A stretch of 64,000 nucleotides of DNA from CAVQMB01 sp963713445 (GTDB lineage Bacteria > Pseudomonadota > Gammaproteobacteria > Competibacterales > Competibacteraceae): the NCBI GenBank assembly GCA_963713445.1, contig CAVQMB010000024.1, forward strand, positions 74,891 through 138,890, read 5' to 3'. The notes beneath the pieces are model-generated. The model did not search any database. It was not told the origin of the DNA and saw only the letters and a program-made list of their open reading frames with translations. Each line of letters begins with the position of its first letter. Position 1 is the stretch's first letter. Shown one piece after another: positions 34,592 to 43,576 of this stretch. A program made the translations under genes and the position numbers.

Positions 34592-36097
34592 ATGACAACC
34601 GATCGCCTTGCCATCCCCGGCTACCGCATCGAACGTGAACTCGGCCGCGGCGGGATGGCCACCGTGTATCTGGCACAACAGGAATCGCTCAATCGGCCGG
34701 TGGCACTGAAAGTCATGAATCCGGTACTGGCGGCCGATGACAGTTTCCGGCAGCGGTTTCTTAATGAAGGCCGCATCATCGGCCAGCTCAGCCACAGTCA
34801 TATCGTTTCCGTTTACGACATAGGCATCCGCGAACAGAACTACTACCTGTCAATGGAATATCTGCCGGGCGGCTCCCTGCGCGAGCGCATTCGCCAGGGC
34901 ATGGCCACTGGCAACGCGCTTGAGGTCGCCAGGATGCTGGCCAGCGCACTCGATTACGCTCACCGCCGGGGCTTCATCCATCGGGATGTTAAGCCACTCA
35001 ATGTTTTGTTCCGCGAGGACGACACTCCCGTCCTGACCGACTTCGGGATCGCCAAGATCCTGGGTGCCGACCTGCAGCTTACCCAGACTGGTTTTGCACT
35101 CGGCAGTGCCGGCTACATGAGCCCGGAGCAGGCGCTGGGCAAGCCGTTGGACCGGCGTGCCGATATCTACAGCTTCGGCGTGCTGCTGTGGGAGATGCTT
35201 ACCGGCAGCCCGCCTTTTCAGGCAGCCGATGCATTCGCGCTGGCGCTGCAACACGCCACGGCACCGGTTCCGCAATTAGCGGGCGGACTGGCGCGCTACC
35301 AGCCACTGCTGGACAGGTTGCTGGCCAAACAACCAGAAGATCGCGTCGCCCGGCTGGCCGCATTCCTGACCGCCCTGCAATCGCTGAATGACCCTGGACC
35401 GGGGACCAGCGATGGCGCCGATACTACCGTCATCCGTCCGGCACCAGCCGCCGAGCAGGGGTCTGCGTCCGGTTCGTTATCCCATGTCAGGCTCACCGAC
35501 GCCGTCACCGGACTGAACGTAGTGCAGCGTGAACAACATCGCATGGTGGCACGACTGCCGGACCTGATTGAATCGTTGCGCATCGAACAGCCCGATGTTG
35601 CCAGCGACTGCCTGGACACGAGCCACGCCCTGCTGAACACACTGGCGGGCATGAGCGATCATCTGCTGCAGCAGCTGGGCACCCGGAACCTGGCACCGGA
35701 CCAGCGTGACCGGCTGCACCTTGCCCTGGATAGACAGGCCCGGATCGATGCTTTTGCCACCCAGTTGCAGGAATTCGGCGAGTTGATCCTGCAACCCGCT
35801 GAGGGCACCGGGCTGCAGATGCTCAGACTGAACATGATAGAGGGCCTCGACGCAATCCTGCTGATACTGCGCGATGCCGTCCTGGGTGACGATCCCGACG
35901 CTTTCGATCTGGCGCGTTCGATCACCGGCGACCGCAGTGAGCTGATGCAGAATCTCCGGCAGAGTTACCTGACCGACGAAACCCGCGCCCTCGCCACCCG
36001 CGACAAGCGGCTCGTGCTGCAGTTGACCGGTCAGTTCGAACGCCTGATCTGGACGCTGGGTGGTCTCGTCCCGCGATTGGCACCAGCTTCACTGTGA
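34592..36097 (+). CDS. Ser/Thr protein kinase with C-terminal helical domain
   Basis: Residues about 8-270 are a Hanks-type kinase: P-loop LGRGGMATVY, VALKVM lysine, catalytic HRDVKPLNVL, DFG in LTDFGIAKI, and the activation segment end GSAGYMSPEQA. A linker (GPGTSDGADTTVIRPAP) joins a second half of about 200 residues that is all helix and rich in Leu/Asp/Gln, resembling PhoU-like or four-helix bundles; no membrane segment. It is the only plus-strand gene beside three minus-strand switch genes. It probably phosphorylates a component of the neighbouring switch; this is inference. Confidence 0.88.
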   Translation: MTTDRLAIPGYRIERELGRGGMATVYLAQQESLNRPVALKVMNPVLAADDSFRQRFLNEGRIIGQLSHSHIVSVYDIGIREQNYYLSMEYLPGGSLRERIRQGMATGNALEVARMLASALDYAHRRGFIHRDVKPLNVLFREDDTPVLTDFGIAKILGADLQLTQTGFALGSAGYMSPEQALGKPLDRRADIYSFGVLLWEMLTGSPPFQAADAFALALQHATAPVPQLAGGLARYQPLLDRLLAKQPEDRVARLAAFLTALQSLNDPGPGTSDGADTTVIRPAPAAEQGSASGSLSHVRLTDAVTGLNVVQREQHRMVARLPDLIESLRIEQPDVASDCLDTSHALLNTLAGMSDHLLQQLGTRNLAPDQRDRLHLALDRQARIDAFATQLQEFGELILQPAEGTGLQMLRLNMIEGLDAILLILRDAVLGDDPDAFDLARSITGDRSELMQNLRQSYLTDETRALATRDKRLVLQLTGQFERLIWTLGGLVPRLAPASL

Positions 36098-36103
36098 ATG
36101 CGG

Positions 36104-36529
36104 TCAGCGTTCCAGCGGCAGCGACATCTCGAGGCAGTTCTGACCACCCTTGCGCCGATACGAGACTCGGTCCATGAACTGCTTGACCAGATGAACGCCG
36201 AGCCCACCGATTCGCCGCGCCGCCAGTGGCGTGTCAAGATCGGGTTCGGGTGCCTCGGAAAACGGGTCGAACGGTGTCCCATTATCACGCACTACCACTG
36301 CGATGCGGTCCGGCCCGCTGCGGATGGCGATATCAATCCGCGGGTCATCACAACCACCGAAACCGTAGCTGATAGTATTGGTGACCAACTCGTCCAGGGC
36401 TAGATTGAGGTGAAACAAGGCATCGTCGGGCAACCCAGCCTGGCCGGCAAACGTCTCTAGCGCCGCGTGCATGCGCGCCAGTTCCGCGGTATCCGCTCTC
36501 AACTGCAGCGTCATCTCGGCCACGGCCAC
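36104..36529 (-). CDS. RsbW/SpoIIAB-like anti-sigma factor kinase
   Basis: A 141-residue HATPase_c_2 protein. The N-box LALDELVTNTISYGF, G1 box DNGTPFDP and G2 box GGLGVHLVKQFMDRVSY are intact. Proteins of this type bind ATP, phosphorylate a STAS antagonist and sequester a sigma factor or other target. The start is a GTG at 36529 or the ATG five codons later. It follows the STAS gene by 36 bases and converges on the kinase gene with 6 bases between stops. Confidence 0.88.
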   Translation of the reverse strand: MAVAEMTLQLRADTAELARMHAALETFAGQAGLPDDALFHLNLALDELVTNTISYGFGGCDDPRIDIAIRSGPDRIAVVVRDNGTPFDPFSEAPEPDLDTPLAARRIGGLGVHLVKQFMDRVSYRRKGGQNCLEMSLPLER

Positions 36530-36565
36530 TTGCCCCGGCTCACCACGACAGGTCCGCGCCGCCGC

Positions 36566-36898
36566 TCACCAATCCGCCAACGCACTCTCGCAATCGCTAC
36601 GGATATCGAGCAAAGCACTGAAACCGGCTATGGTCAACACCTCCCGGACCCGGTCGCCCAGGCTGCACAGCACCAGCTTACCGCCCAGGCCCTGCAAGCG
36701 TTTGGCCGCGAGCAGCAATACCCGTAGGCCGGCACTTGCCATGTAGTCGATGCCACCGAGATCCAGCAATAGCTGGCGCCTGCCACCATCGATGGCGCCC
36801 AGCACACCGCTCTCGAAAGCCTTCGCATTGCTGCTGTCGATGCGTCCTTCAGGCGCCAAAATTGTGACCTCGCCGGCCTGCCGTTCCTGCATGTCCAT
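36566..36898 (-). CDS. STAS-domain anti-sigma factor antagonist
   Basis: A SpoIIAA/RsbV-like protein of about 110 residues. The phosphorylatable serine sits in the conserved loop as DYMASAGLRVLL (Ser55 from this start). The strands VTILAPEGRID and KLVLCSLGDRVREVL match the fold. AGGAGG lies 4 bases before the ATG at 36898 and 10 before a second at 36892; either is possible, while a further upstream ATG is less well placed. Partner of the kinase-type and SpoIIE-type neighbours. Confidence 0.9.
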   Translation of the reverse strand: MDMQERQAGEVTILAPEGRIDSSNAKAFESGVLGAIDGGRRQLLLDLGGIDYMASAGLRVLLLAAKRLQGLGGKLVLCSLGDRVREVLTIAGFSALLDIRSDCESALADW

Positions 36899-36991
36899 CA
36901 GACCTCCTGCAACATTCACATGTATCGATCGGAAATGGGGTACTGATGACGATCACTCACATCCGGCTGCCGTCACCGGCCGCTGGCACGA

Positions 36992-39949
36992 TTATTGCTT
37001 AATACCCAGATAGCGCAGACTGAGACAGGTCATGTCATCCGACGGGGACACCCCATCCGCGAACGACTTGACCGACTCGCCGACCAGTCCGGCAATTTCC
37101 GCCACCGCCACAGATCCCACCCGCTGCGCCAGCAACGCCTCGAGTCTGGACTCACCGAATTCCTCGCCATCGGCGCTGAACGCTTCGGTCACCCCATCGG
37201 TATACAAAAACAGCGTATCGCCCGGGTTCATCAAATATTCGCTCCCCTGGTAGTGATGCCCTGCCAGCACGGCGACAGCGATGCCGCCGGTGCCGGGCAA
37301 CTGAGCAAGTTTGCCCGCTGGACTCACCACGTAGGGCGGATTATGCCCGGCGTTGACATAGGTCAGACGGCCAGTGGGCAGATGCAGCAACCCATAAAAC
37401 AGCGTGACGAACATCATCTGCTCGTTTTCCGCCGCCAGCAAATCGTTCAGCTGGCTAATGCAGGCCGCCGGCGAGCGTTCGTACAGCGCCGTCGCCTTGA
37501 GCAGCGTCCGGGTAACTGCCATGAACAACGCCGCCGGCACCCCCTTGTCGGATACGTCGGCCACTACCACAGCGATGCTGTCGCCGCCAACCGCAAAGAA
37601 ATCGTAGAAATCACCGCCGACTTCGCGGGCCGGTTCCATATCGGCGTGGATCGCGAATTCAGGCCGTTGTGGAAAATCGCGCGGCAGAATAGCCTGCTGG
37701 ACCTGGCGGGCGATCGCCAGCTCCCGCTGCAGCGCCAGCAACTGGGTCTTGGTCGCCAGCGCCTCGCGCAGCTCGGCTACCAGATCGGCCAACCGGCTAT
37801 GCTGATCAACGATCTGCCCGGACAGGCGCTGCAGCACCGCTGCCAGTAGTCCCAGCTGATCGTCCTGACGTATGTCGCTTGATGCCAGCGTGCCATTGCC
37901 GCCATTCGTCGCAGCATCCGGCACCCTCGCCTGCTGCAAGGTGGCGAGCAAACCCTGCCTCGCATCGGCGTCCAGGGATGCCGCCAGTTCTGTCATCTGC
38001 TGGCGGATGAAACGCTCCTGGCGCCGCCGCTGACGTTCCTGGCGGCGGCGCGAATCAGCCAGCGCCATCAACTCGCGCCGGAACCCGTGCACCGCCTCGG
38101 CAATGCGACCAATCTCGTCCTGGCGCGTACTTTCCAGGGTCACGGTGGTATCACCACGGGCCAGCGCCCGTAACACGTCAATGCCTTCCTCCAGCGGCCG
38201 GAATGCTCTTCTCAGATAGCCGTACAACCCGACCAGGACAAGCAGCAGAAAGCCGCCCACACCGACCAGGAACAGCGTGGTGATCCGCCGCGCCTGGCCC
38301 AGGCTGGCGGACGAATCACGCACCGTGACCACTAATCCGACCTGGTCACCGTTAAGGTCACTCACCGGCACGCCGGTAACAGTGTACAGACGCCCACCAT
38401 GGCTGATCTGCCCAGAGCTGGCATCGCGTAGCGGTACCCGTGGCAGCAGCCCGCGAAAGCGGGTATCGGTGGCGGTAATCAAACGACCCCGCAAATTCAC
38501 CAGCAGGCTGGGCGCTCCCAGCGCCTTGGCGAAAGCCAGCAGGGCCCGCCGCACCCGCACGGCGACCGTACCGATGCCAACGACCCGTCCCTGGTAGCGC
38601 AGTGGGAAGCTGACCGCCAGTAGGTAGCGGCCGGGCGAGGCCTGGTATAACCCGCTGCGGTCAGCTCCGCCGGCCACCCTGGCCAGCGAACCGGCATCCA
38701 GAATCCGCCGGTTATCAAGGCTGGGTGCGGTACTGTAGAGTACCGTGCCGCCCGGTGTGACGATCTGCAGTTCGTCCAGAGCGCCGCGCTCCAGCAGCTG
38801 CCGGCTGGATGAATCGACCACACTGGCAACACTGCCCCGGTCGCTGTCACTGATAACTCGCAGGGCGGCGACGTCATGCCGCAGCCCGGGTATCAATGCC
38901 CGCAAACGCGCCACTTCGGCCGTCACCACCTGATGCCAGAGCGCGCTCTGGCCGCCTATCGCGACCTCGGCGTAGCGCTCATCGAGCAACCGCTCGCGCT
39001 GCAGGCCGAGCAATCCCAGGCCAGTACACAGCAGCAATGCCGCCAGCATGACCAGCAGCGTGATACGCCCCCGCAACAACAGCCGGTTGCGCCACCGGCG
39101 TCGCCTGGCAGGGACGACTGCCGGCTGCGGCTGTCCGGCAACGAACTGAAACCGCTGTTGCAGCGGTATCACAACCGCATCTATACGTCGGGCCAGGCTG
39201 CCATCGAAATCGATTGCCCGAAGTTCGGCGGCCCGGGCGGCAAGATCCCGGTAGCAGTCATTAACGCGCTCACAGAAGCCAGTGAGCGCCCGGAACACAG
39301 CAACTGTGATATCGTTGCCGGCCGCCGCCTGCGGCAGACCGAAATCACCGCCCGCCACCCGCTCCAGCGCCGACCGCAGGCTACGCTCGGGAAGCACCAG
39401 CCCGCGATACACGAGGCCAGCCACCAGCACGCCGCTGACAATGGCGGCGATCAGCACAGCCAGCACCGTGAAACGGTACAGCCAGGACAACGTTGCACCG
39501 ACGCTGGCGGCTGTCGCCATGACCTGAACCGATCCGATGGCGTTCCCGTGCCTGCGTATGGGCACACTGACCCGTTCGACCTGAACTGCCGCAACCCGTT
39601 GTCGCGCACCCGCCGCGTACAGCTCATGCCCCTGGCCATCGCGCACCACGACCCACTGAACCGAGGGAATCCGGCTAAGCATGGTTCGCAGGTACGCTGG
39701 TACCGCGGGAATCTGATTCAGCGGGATCCCAATATCCACTGCATGCGAGAACTGCCGGCCCAGTGCATGACCCAGCGTGGTGGCAGCAGCAGCGGCCTCC
39801 TGGCGCAATAAGGTGGCCGCGCGTCGCTCCACCAATCGAACGGAACCAGCAACAATCAGCGTGCCGAGCAAGCCTACTATCAGAGCCGCCAGCAACCCAT
39901 GGCGAACCAGCCTCCAACCGCAGCCGCGGTCATCGTGAGCGGTCGTCAT
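36992..39949 (-). CDS. membrane SpoIIE-family phosphatase with two sensor regions
   Basis: A 985-residue membrane protein. Order: helix at about 15-38; extracytoplasmic module with the motif DIGIPLNQIPAVPAYLR; helix near 160-180; cytoplasmic HAMP-like linker; helix near 295-315; second, larger extracytoplasmic region (Cache-like, to about 555); helix; HAMP (YLRRAFRPLEEGIDVLRAL); charged coiled coil; PP2C/SpoIIE domain. The phosphatase metal motifs are EVGGDFYDFF, VADVSDKGVPAALF, LYTDGVTEAF and SDDMTCLSLRY. It should dephosphorylate the STAS protein encoded 73 bases downstream. It overlaps the next sensor gene by 20 bases. Confidence 0.9.
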   Translation of the reverse strand: MTTAHDDRGCGWRLVRHGLLAALIVGLLGTLIVAGSVRLVERRAATLLRQEAAAAATTLGHALGRQFSHAVDIGIPLNQIPAVPAYLRTMLSRIPSVQWVVVRDGQGHELYAAGARQRVAAVQVERVSVPIRRHGNAIGSVQVMATAASVGATLSWLYRFTVLAVLIAAIVSGVLVAGLVYRGLVLPERSLRSALERVAGGDFGLPQAAAGNDITVAVFRALTGFCERVNDCYRDLAARAAELRAIDFDGSLARRIDAVVIPLQQRFQFVAGQPQPAVVPARRRRWRNRLLLRGRITLLVMLAALLLCTGLGLLGLQRERLLDERYAEVAIGGQSALWHQVVTAEVARLRALIPGLRHDVAALRVISDSDRGSVASVVDSSSRQLLERGALDELQIVTPGGTVLYSTAPSLDNRRILDAGSLARVAGGADRSGLYQASPGRYLLAVSFPLRYQGRVVGIGTVAVRVRRALLAFAKALGAPSLLVNLRGRLITATDTRFRGLLPRVPLRDASSGQISHGGRLYTVTGVPVSDLNGDQVGLVVTVRDSSASLGQARRITTLFLVGVGGFLLLVLVGLYGYLRRAFRPLEEGIDVLRALARGDTTVTLESTRQDEIGRIAEAVHGFRRELMALADSRRRQERQRRRQERFIRQQMTELAASLDADARQGLLATLQQARVPDAATNGGNGTLASSDIRQDDQLGLLAAVLQRLSGQIVDQHSRLADLVAELREALATKTQLLALQRELAIARQVQQAILPRDFPQRPEFAIHADMEPAREVGGDFYDFFAVGGDSIAVVVADVSDKGVPAALFMAVTRTLLKATALYERSPAACISQLNDLLAAENEQMMFVTLFYGLLHLPTGRLTYVNAGHNPPYVVSPAGKLAQLPGTGGIAVAVLAGHHYQGSEYLMNPGDTLFLYTDGVTEAFSADGEEFGESRLEALLAQRVGSVAVAEIAGLVGESVKSFADGVSPSDDMTCLSLRYLGIKQ

Positions 39950-40694
39950 CGATCGCAGCCAGTCGGGTCGTTGCAGCGGTCAGCGCCTGCTGCGCCTCGG
40001 TCGATCGGGCACGGGCCGCAACCACCAGGCCAGCCAGCCCGCTCTCATGCTCTGGTGGAGCGGCGTCATCCGCCAGCATCCGCTCCACTTGACGCATGGG
40101 ACGTGTGGCACGCCGACCCAGCCACCAGCCGCCGGTCAGCGTGCCGAGCAACGCAATGGCTGCTGCAATCAGACTCACCAGCCCTATGAACCGCGCCATG
40201 GCCGTCGCCCGCCGGCGCCCGTCAGCCGCCATCAGAGTAACCGCAACACTGCCCACAATCTGGCCAAGGTTGTTGTCGATGTTAAGGCCGAAGAGCGCAT
40301 CGCCATGCGACTCCAGATGCCAGGTATGACCGGTCTGGGCGGCGCTGGCCGCCGCGCGCCAGCCAGCGGGCACCGGCTCACCGATGACGCCCCGGTCGGT
40401 GCTGAACAACGAACGTCCCGAACGATCGAAGATATCGATGGCGCGAATCTGAAGATCGCCGGCACGCACACGCTCGATGAGATCCTGGGCACCGGGCAGT
40501 TGATTGAGTTGCAGGCCCAGCCCGAGACTGGATTCCACGGTGGTACGCAGATTGGCCAGAATGAAACTCAGCCGTGACTGCACCAGACTGACGTTGAGCC
40601 GGTTGAAGGCGCTATAGGTCATTACGCCCGACGCCACCACCGCAACCAAGAGTGGCGCTATCAACGCGATTTGCAGCTGATGACGCAGTCGCAT
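39930..40694 (-). CDS. membrane sensor protein (single module, HAMP-like end)
   Basis: Starting at MRLRHQLQIALIAPLLVAVV with GGGGAG upstream, this 254-residue protein has a helix, an extracytoplasmic domain with SSLGLGLQLNQLPGAQDLIE and IDIFDRSGRSLFSTD, a second helix near 175-195, and a HAMP-like cytoplasmic tail (RRATRPMRQVERMLADD). It has no output domain. The module resembles the first sensor region of the SpoIIE protein it overlaps by 20 bases, so it likely pairs with it. Longer starts upstream exist without ribosome sites. Confidence 0.75.
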   Translation of the reverse strand: MRLRHQLQIALIAPLLVAVVASGVMTYSAFNRLNVSLVQSRLSFILANLRTTVESSLGLGLQLNQLPGAQDLIERVRAGDLQIRAIDIFDRSGRSLFSTDRGVIGEPVPAGWRAAASAAQTGHTWHLESHGDALFGLNIDNNLGQIVGSVAVTLMAADGRRRATAMARFIGLVSLIAAAIALLGTLTGGWWLGRRATRPMRQVERMLADDAAPPEHESGLAGLVVAARARSTEAQQALTAATTRLAAIDDDRSR

Positions 40695-40867
40695 CGCCCG
40701 ACTCCCCGCAACACAGCGCTCCGGCGCTTCTCTGACCCGCGGCGCCGGATCGTCCGGCGTGGCACCGGCGCCGAACCGGCCACGACCGCACAACATGATA
40801 CGCATAATGACCGCGCATTGGTGATATTCTGTGGCTGTTACTGGGTGGGGTGGAGAACGCGATCCCA

Positions 40868-41545
40868 ATGTGGCGACCGGCCATCCGCATTGTCGTGCTG
40901 TTTGCCATCATCATCGGCTTCTCGGTCGCGCTGGGCGCCTATATGAACTACTCCAGCGTGCGCACGGCGTATCTCGATGCCATCCACTCCCGTATGCACG
41001 TGGTGGCCGCCGACATCGTGCAGGTGATCGAAACGGCCCAGTCGCTCGGCATAGCCCTAGCGGCACAGCACATGCTGCCGCCGCTACTGGAGGAACGCTA
41101 TCATGCCTCGCCGCTGCTGCAGTCGATCGACGTTTTTGGAGCGCAGCACCGGATATTGTTCAGCAGCGCCGCCGCTCGGGTGGGCGTGGTACTGGATCAG
41201 CCCATCCTGCAGAACAACCCGTATCGCGAAGTCGAGCCCATCGTCAATACCCTGGGGATCACCACGGGTGGGCTGCTGCTGCGCTTCGATCGCAAAGCCA
41301 TTGCGCACCAGCTCAGGGAACTCGCCGGAGCGATCATCGATGCTGCCTTGCGGGCCGTGCTGGCGGCGCTGGCAATCGGCGGCGGTGGAATCATGCTGCT
41401 GCTGATCCGACTGCGCCACAAGTCCGCATCACCCGCCGAGCTGGTGGCGCGGAATCCGGCGACGCGCGACGCCGTAGCCGTTATTACAAACGTCCATGAG
41501 CAAATTGAGCGAGAGGCCTCCACATTCGGCGGCCCAGCCCGATAG
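40868..41545 (+). CDS. membrane sensor protein, no output domain
   Basis: A 225-residue protein with a helix at 6-27, an extracytoplasmic region containing QSLGIALAAQHMLPPLLEE and SIDVFGAQHRILFSSA, and a second helix near 160-180 (AALAIGGGGIMLLLI), then a 45-residue cytoplasmic tail. The module matches its neighbours in pattern. A GTG 18 bases upstream (40850) is an alternative start. It is divergent from the minus-strand sensor and 3 bases ahead of the sensor-MFS gene, so likely co-transcribed with it. Confidence 0.72.
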   Translation: MWRPAIRIVVLFAIIIGFSVALGAYMNYSSVRTAYLDAIHSRMHVVAADIVQVIETAQSLGIALAAQHMLPPLLEERYHASPLLQSIDVFGAQHRILFSSAAARVGVVLDQPILQNNPYREVEPIVNTLGITTGGLLLRFDRKAIAHQLRELAGAIIDAALRAVLAALAIGGGGIMLLLIRLRHKSASPAELVARNPATRDAVAVITNVHEQIEREASTFGGPAR

Positions 41546-41548
41546 GTC

Positions 41549-43573
41549 ATGAACCAATTACAACTCAAACTGGGCCTGTTGCTGGTTGTCGCCCTGGGTC
41601 TGGCATTGGGATTCATATCTTGGCAGTCCATGACCAGTGCTCGCCGACTGCTGCAGCCCGAGATCGGCCGCAAAGCGGAAACCCTGGCGCGATCGGTCGC
41701 CGGCCTGACCGACCGCGCACTCGCGTACGGCATCCCGCTGCACAGTCTGGTCGGCGTTCGGACACTTTTTCAACACATCGTCGAGCGCAATCCGGAACTG
41801 TCGTTTGCCGCGCTGCTTGACCGCAACAGCCAGGTGCAGGCTACCTACGGCGCCCATCCTCCACTGGCGTTCTCGGTCCGCGCCGGGTTCGACAGTGATA
41901 GCGGCGTCACATCCTGGCCGGTGCACAGCGGAGACAAACCTGTCGCCAGTGTCATCATCGGCATCAACCCTGACTTTGTGCGCGCTACCTTCCGCGATCT
42001 GTGGCTGGACACGGCGATCATCACCATTGTCACCACCTTGATCGCCCTGGAACTGATGGCAATTGCGTTTGGCGGCCGTCTGCATCGGGCGCTGGAGGGA
42101 CTGCAGGAGCGCTTGACAGCACTCCGGCGGGCGGACTTGCGGGCCTACCAGAGCACTGTCCGAGGCACCGCATTGAGTCCCGCCATCAGCCACATCGACG
42201 CGTGGCTGACGAGCCTCAATCGGCGCCATCTCCGGCTATGCAATGCCGCACTTGCATCCGGTAATCAATGGGCGGTGGATCGGCTCACCGGGCTGGAACG
42301 GCGCTTCGGCCTGGGTCAGCAACACGTTCCGGCACTGGGCCGCGCTGCCGCCATCAGAGCACCGCTGTTTCTGTTCATGCTGGCGGAGGAATTGCCACGT
42401 CCGTTCCTGCCCGGCTACATCAAACAGTTCGCCGTTTCGGTCAGCGGCCTGTCACCGGAGCTGGTCATCAGCCTGCCCATCGTGCTATTCATGGCCATCG
42501 TCGCGTTACTGCAACCGCCCCTGGGCACGTGGACCGAGCGCTATGGCCGCCGGCGTTCGCTGATGCTGGGCGCGCTGCTCGGTATGCTCGGTTTCGCCGG
42601 CACCGCAGCCACGCTTGACATGACCATGCTGCTGATCGTCCGGGGTCTGACCGCAGTCGGTTTTGCCCTGGTATTTGTGGCCAGCCAGGGCCACGTCATC
42701 GACACCACCAGGGGCGCTCAGCGCAGCCGTGGCCTCGCTGCGTTCGTAGGCGCGATCATGGTGGCGGCCTTATGCGGACCACCGATTGGGGGCATTCTCG
42801 CCGACCGCTTGGGCAGTCGAGCGACCTTCCTGGTGGCGGCCATGCTGACGGGCTGTAGTCTGTTGCTGGCCTGGCGCACCCTGCCCCGGGCTACCCACAC
42901 CGACGTCAGCAAGCCCGGCGGCCCCGCCTTCCGGTGGCGCCACATGCGCCTTATCGGCCAATCGCCGGCCCTGCTGAGCTTACTTTTTGGCTGTTCCCTG
43001 CCAGCCAAAATGATCCTCACCGCGCTGTGTTTCTTTCTGCTGCCACTGCATCTGCAAGCGGTCGGCTTCGATCAGGCTGGGATCGGGCGCTTGCAGATGC
43101 TGTATCCGCTGGCCATGGTGGTACTGGTCACACCGTTCGCAGGCCTGGCCGAGCGCTGCAGCGGCAGGGCCGGTTTCGTCGTGGCCGGCGGTCTGCTGGC
43201 AGCACTGGCCACCCTCTATCCGCTGTTCGGCACCAACGTCTGGCTGATCGGTGCGTTGCTGCTGCAACTCGGCATCGGTCAGGCGCTCAGCATCGCCTCG
43301 CAGTCAGCCCTGGTGGGTGAACTCGGCCAACAACTGCAGCTCCCGGTCAACGAAAGCGCTCTCTACGGTATCTTCCGGCTGATCGAACGCAGTGGCAGCG
43401 CGCTGGGTCCGGCACTCGCCGGGCTGTTGCTAGCGCGCTACGGCTTCCGGACGACGACTGTCATCATCGGTGCAATCGTCGCCGCCGGCGCCACTGTGTT
43501 TCTGGTGCTGGTGCGCCGGCCCGTGCCAGCCACCGTGCCGCCTCAACCACCCCCGTCAGCCGCAGGAGCTTAA
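41549..43573 (+). CDS. sensor module fused to MFS transporter
   Basis: A 674-residue protein in two parts. Residues 1-210: helix (LKLGLLLVVALGLALGFISW), extracytoplasmic module with ALAYGIPLHSLVGVRTLF and AALLDRNSQVQATYG, second helix near 155-175, and a cytoplasmic linker with HAMP-like character. Residues about 270-655: twelve-helix major facilitator domain; the loop 2-3 motif is GTWTERYGRRRSLMLGALLG, and GGILADRLGSRATFLVAA resembles the loop after helix 5. An extracytoplasmic sensor on an MFS carrier is unusual. Substrate unknown. Confidence 0.82.
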   Translation: MNQLQLKLGLLLVVALGLALGFISWQSMTSARRLLQPEIGRKAETLARSVAGLTDRALAYGIPLHSLVGVRTLFQHIVERNPELSFAALLDRNSQVQATYGAHPPLAFSVRAGFDSDSGVTSWPVHSGDKPVASVIIGINPDFVRATFRDLWLDTAIITIVTTLIALELMAIAFGGRLHRALEGLQERLTALRRADLRAYQSTVRGTALSPAISHIDAWLTSLNRRHLRLCNAALASGNQWAVDRLTGLERRFGLGQQHVPALGRAAAIRAPLFLFMLAEELPRPFLPGYIKQFAVSVSGLSPELVISLPIVLFMAIVALLQPPLGTWTERYGRRRSLMLGALLGMLGFAGTAATLDMTMLLIVRGLTAVGFALVFVASQGHVIDTTRGAQRSRGLAAFVGAIMVAALCGPPIGGILADRLGSRATFLVAAMLTGCSLLLAWRTLPRATHTDVSKPGGPAFRWRHMRLIGQSPALLSLLFGCSLPAKMILTALCFFLLPLHLQAVGFDQAGIGRLQMLYPLAMVVLVTPFAGLAERCSGRAGFVVAGGLLAALATLYPLFGTNVWLIGALLLQLGIGQALSIASQSALVGELGQQLQLPVNESALYGIFRLIERSGSALGPALAGLLLARYGFRTTTVIIGAIVAAGATVFLVLVRRPVPATVPPQPPPSAAGA

Positions 43574-43576
43574 TGC

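Noticed and set aside
36992..39949. Classical histidine kinase for the large membrane protein
   Set aside because: No H-box or HATPase motifs; the C-terminal metal motifs are those of SpoIIE/PP2C phosphatases.
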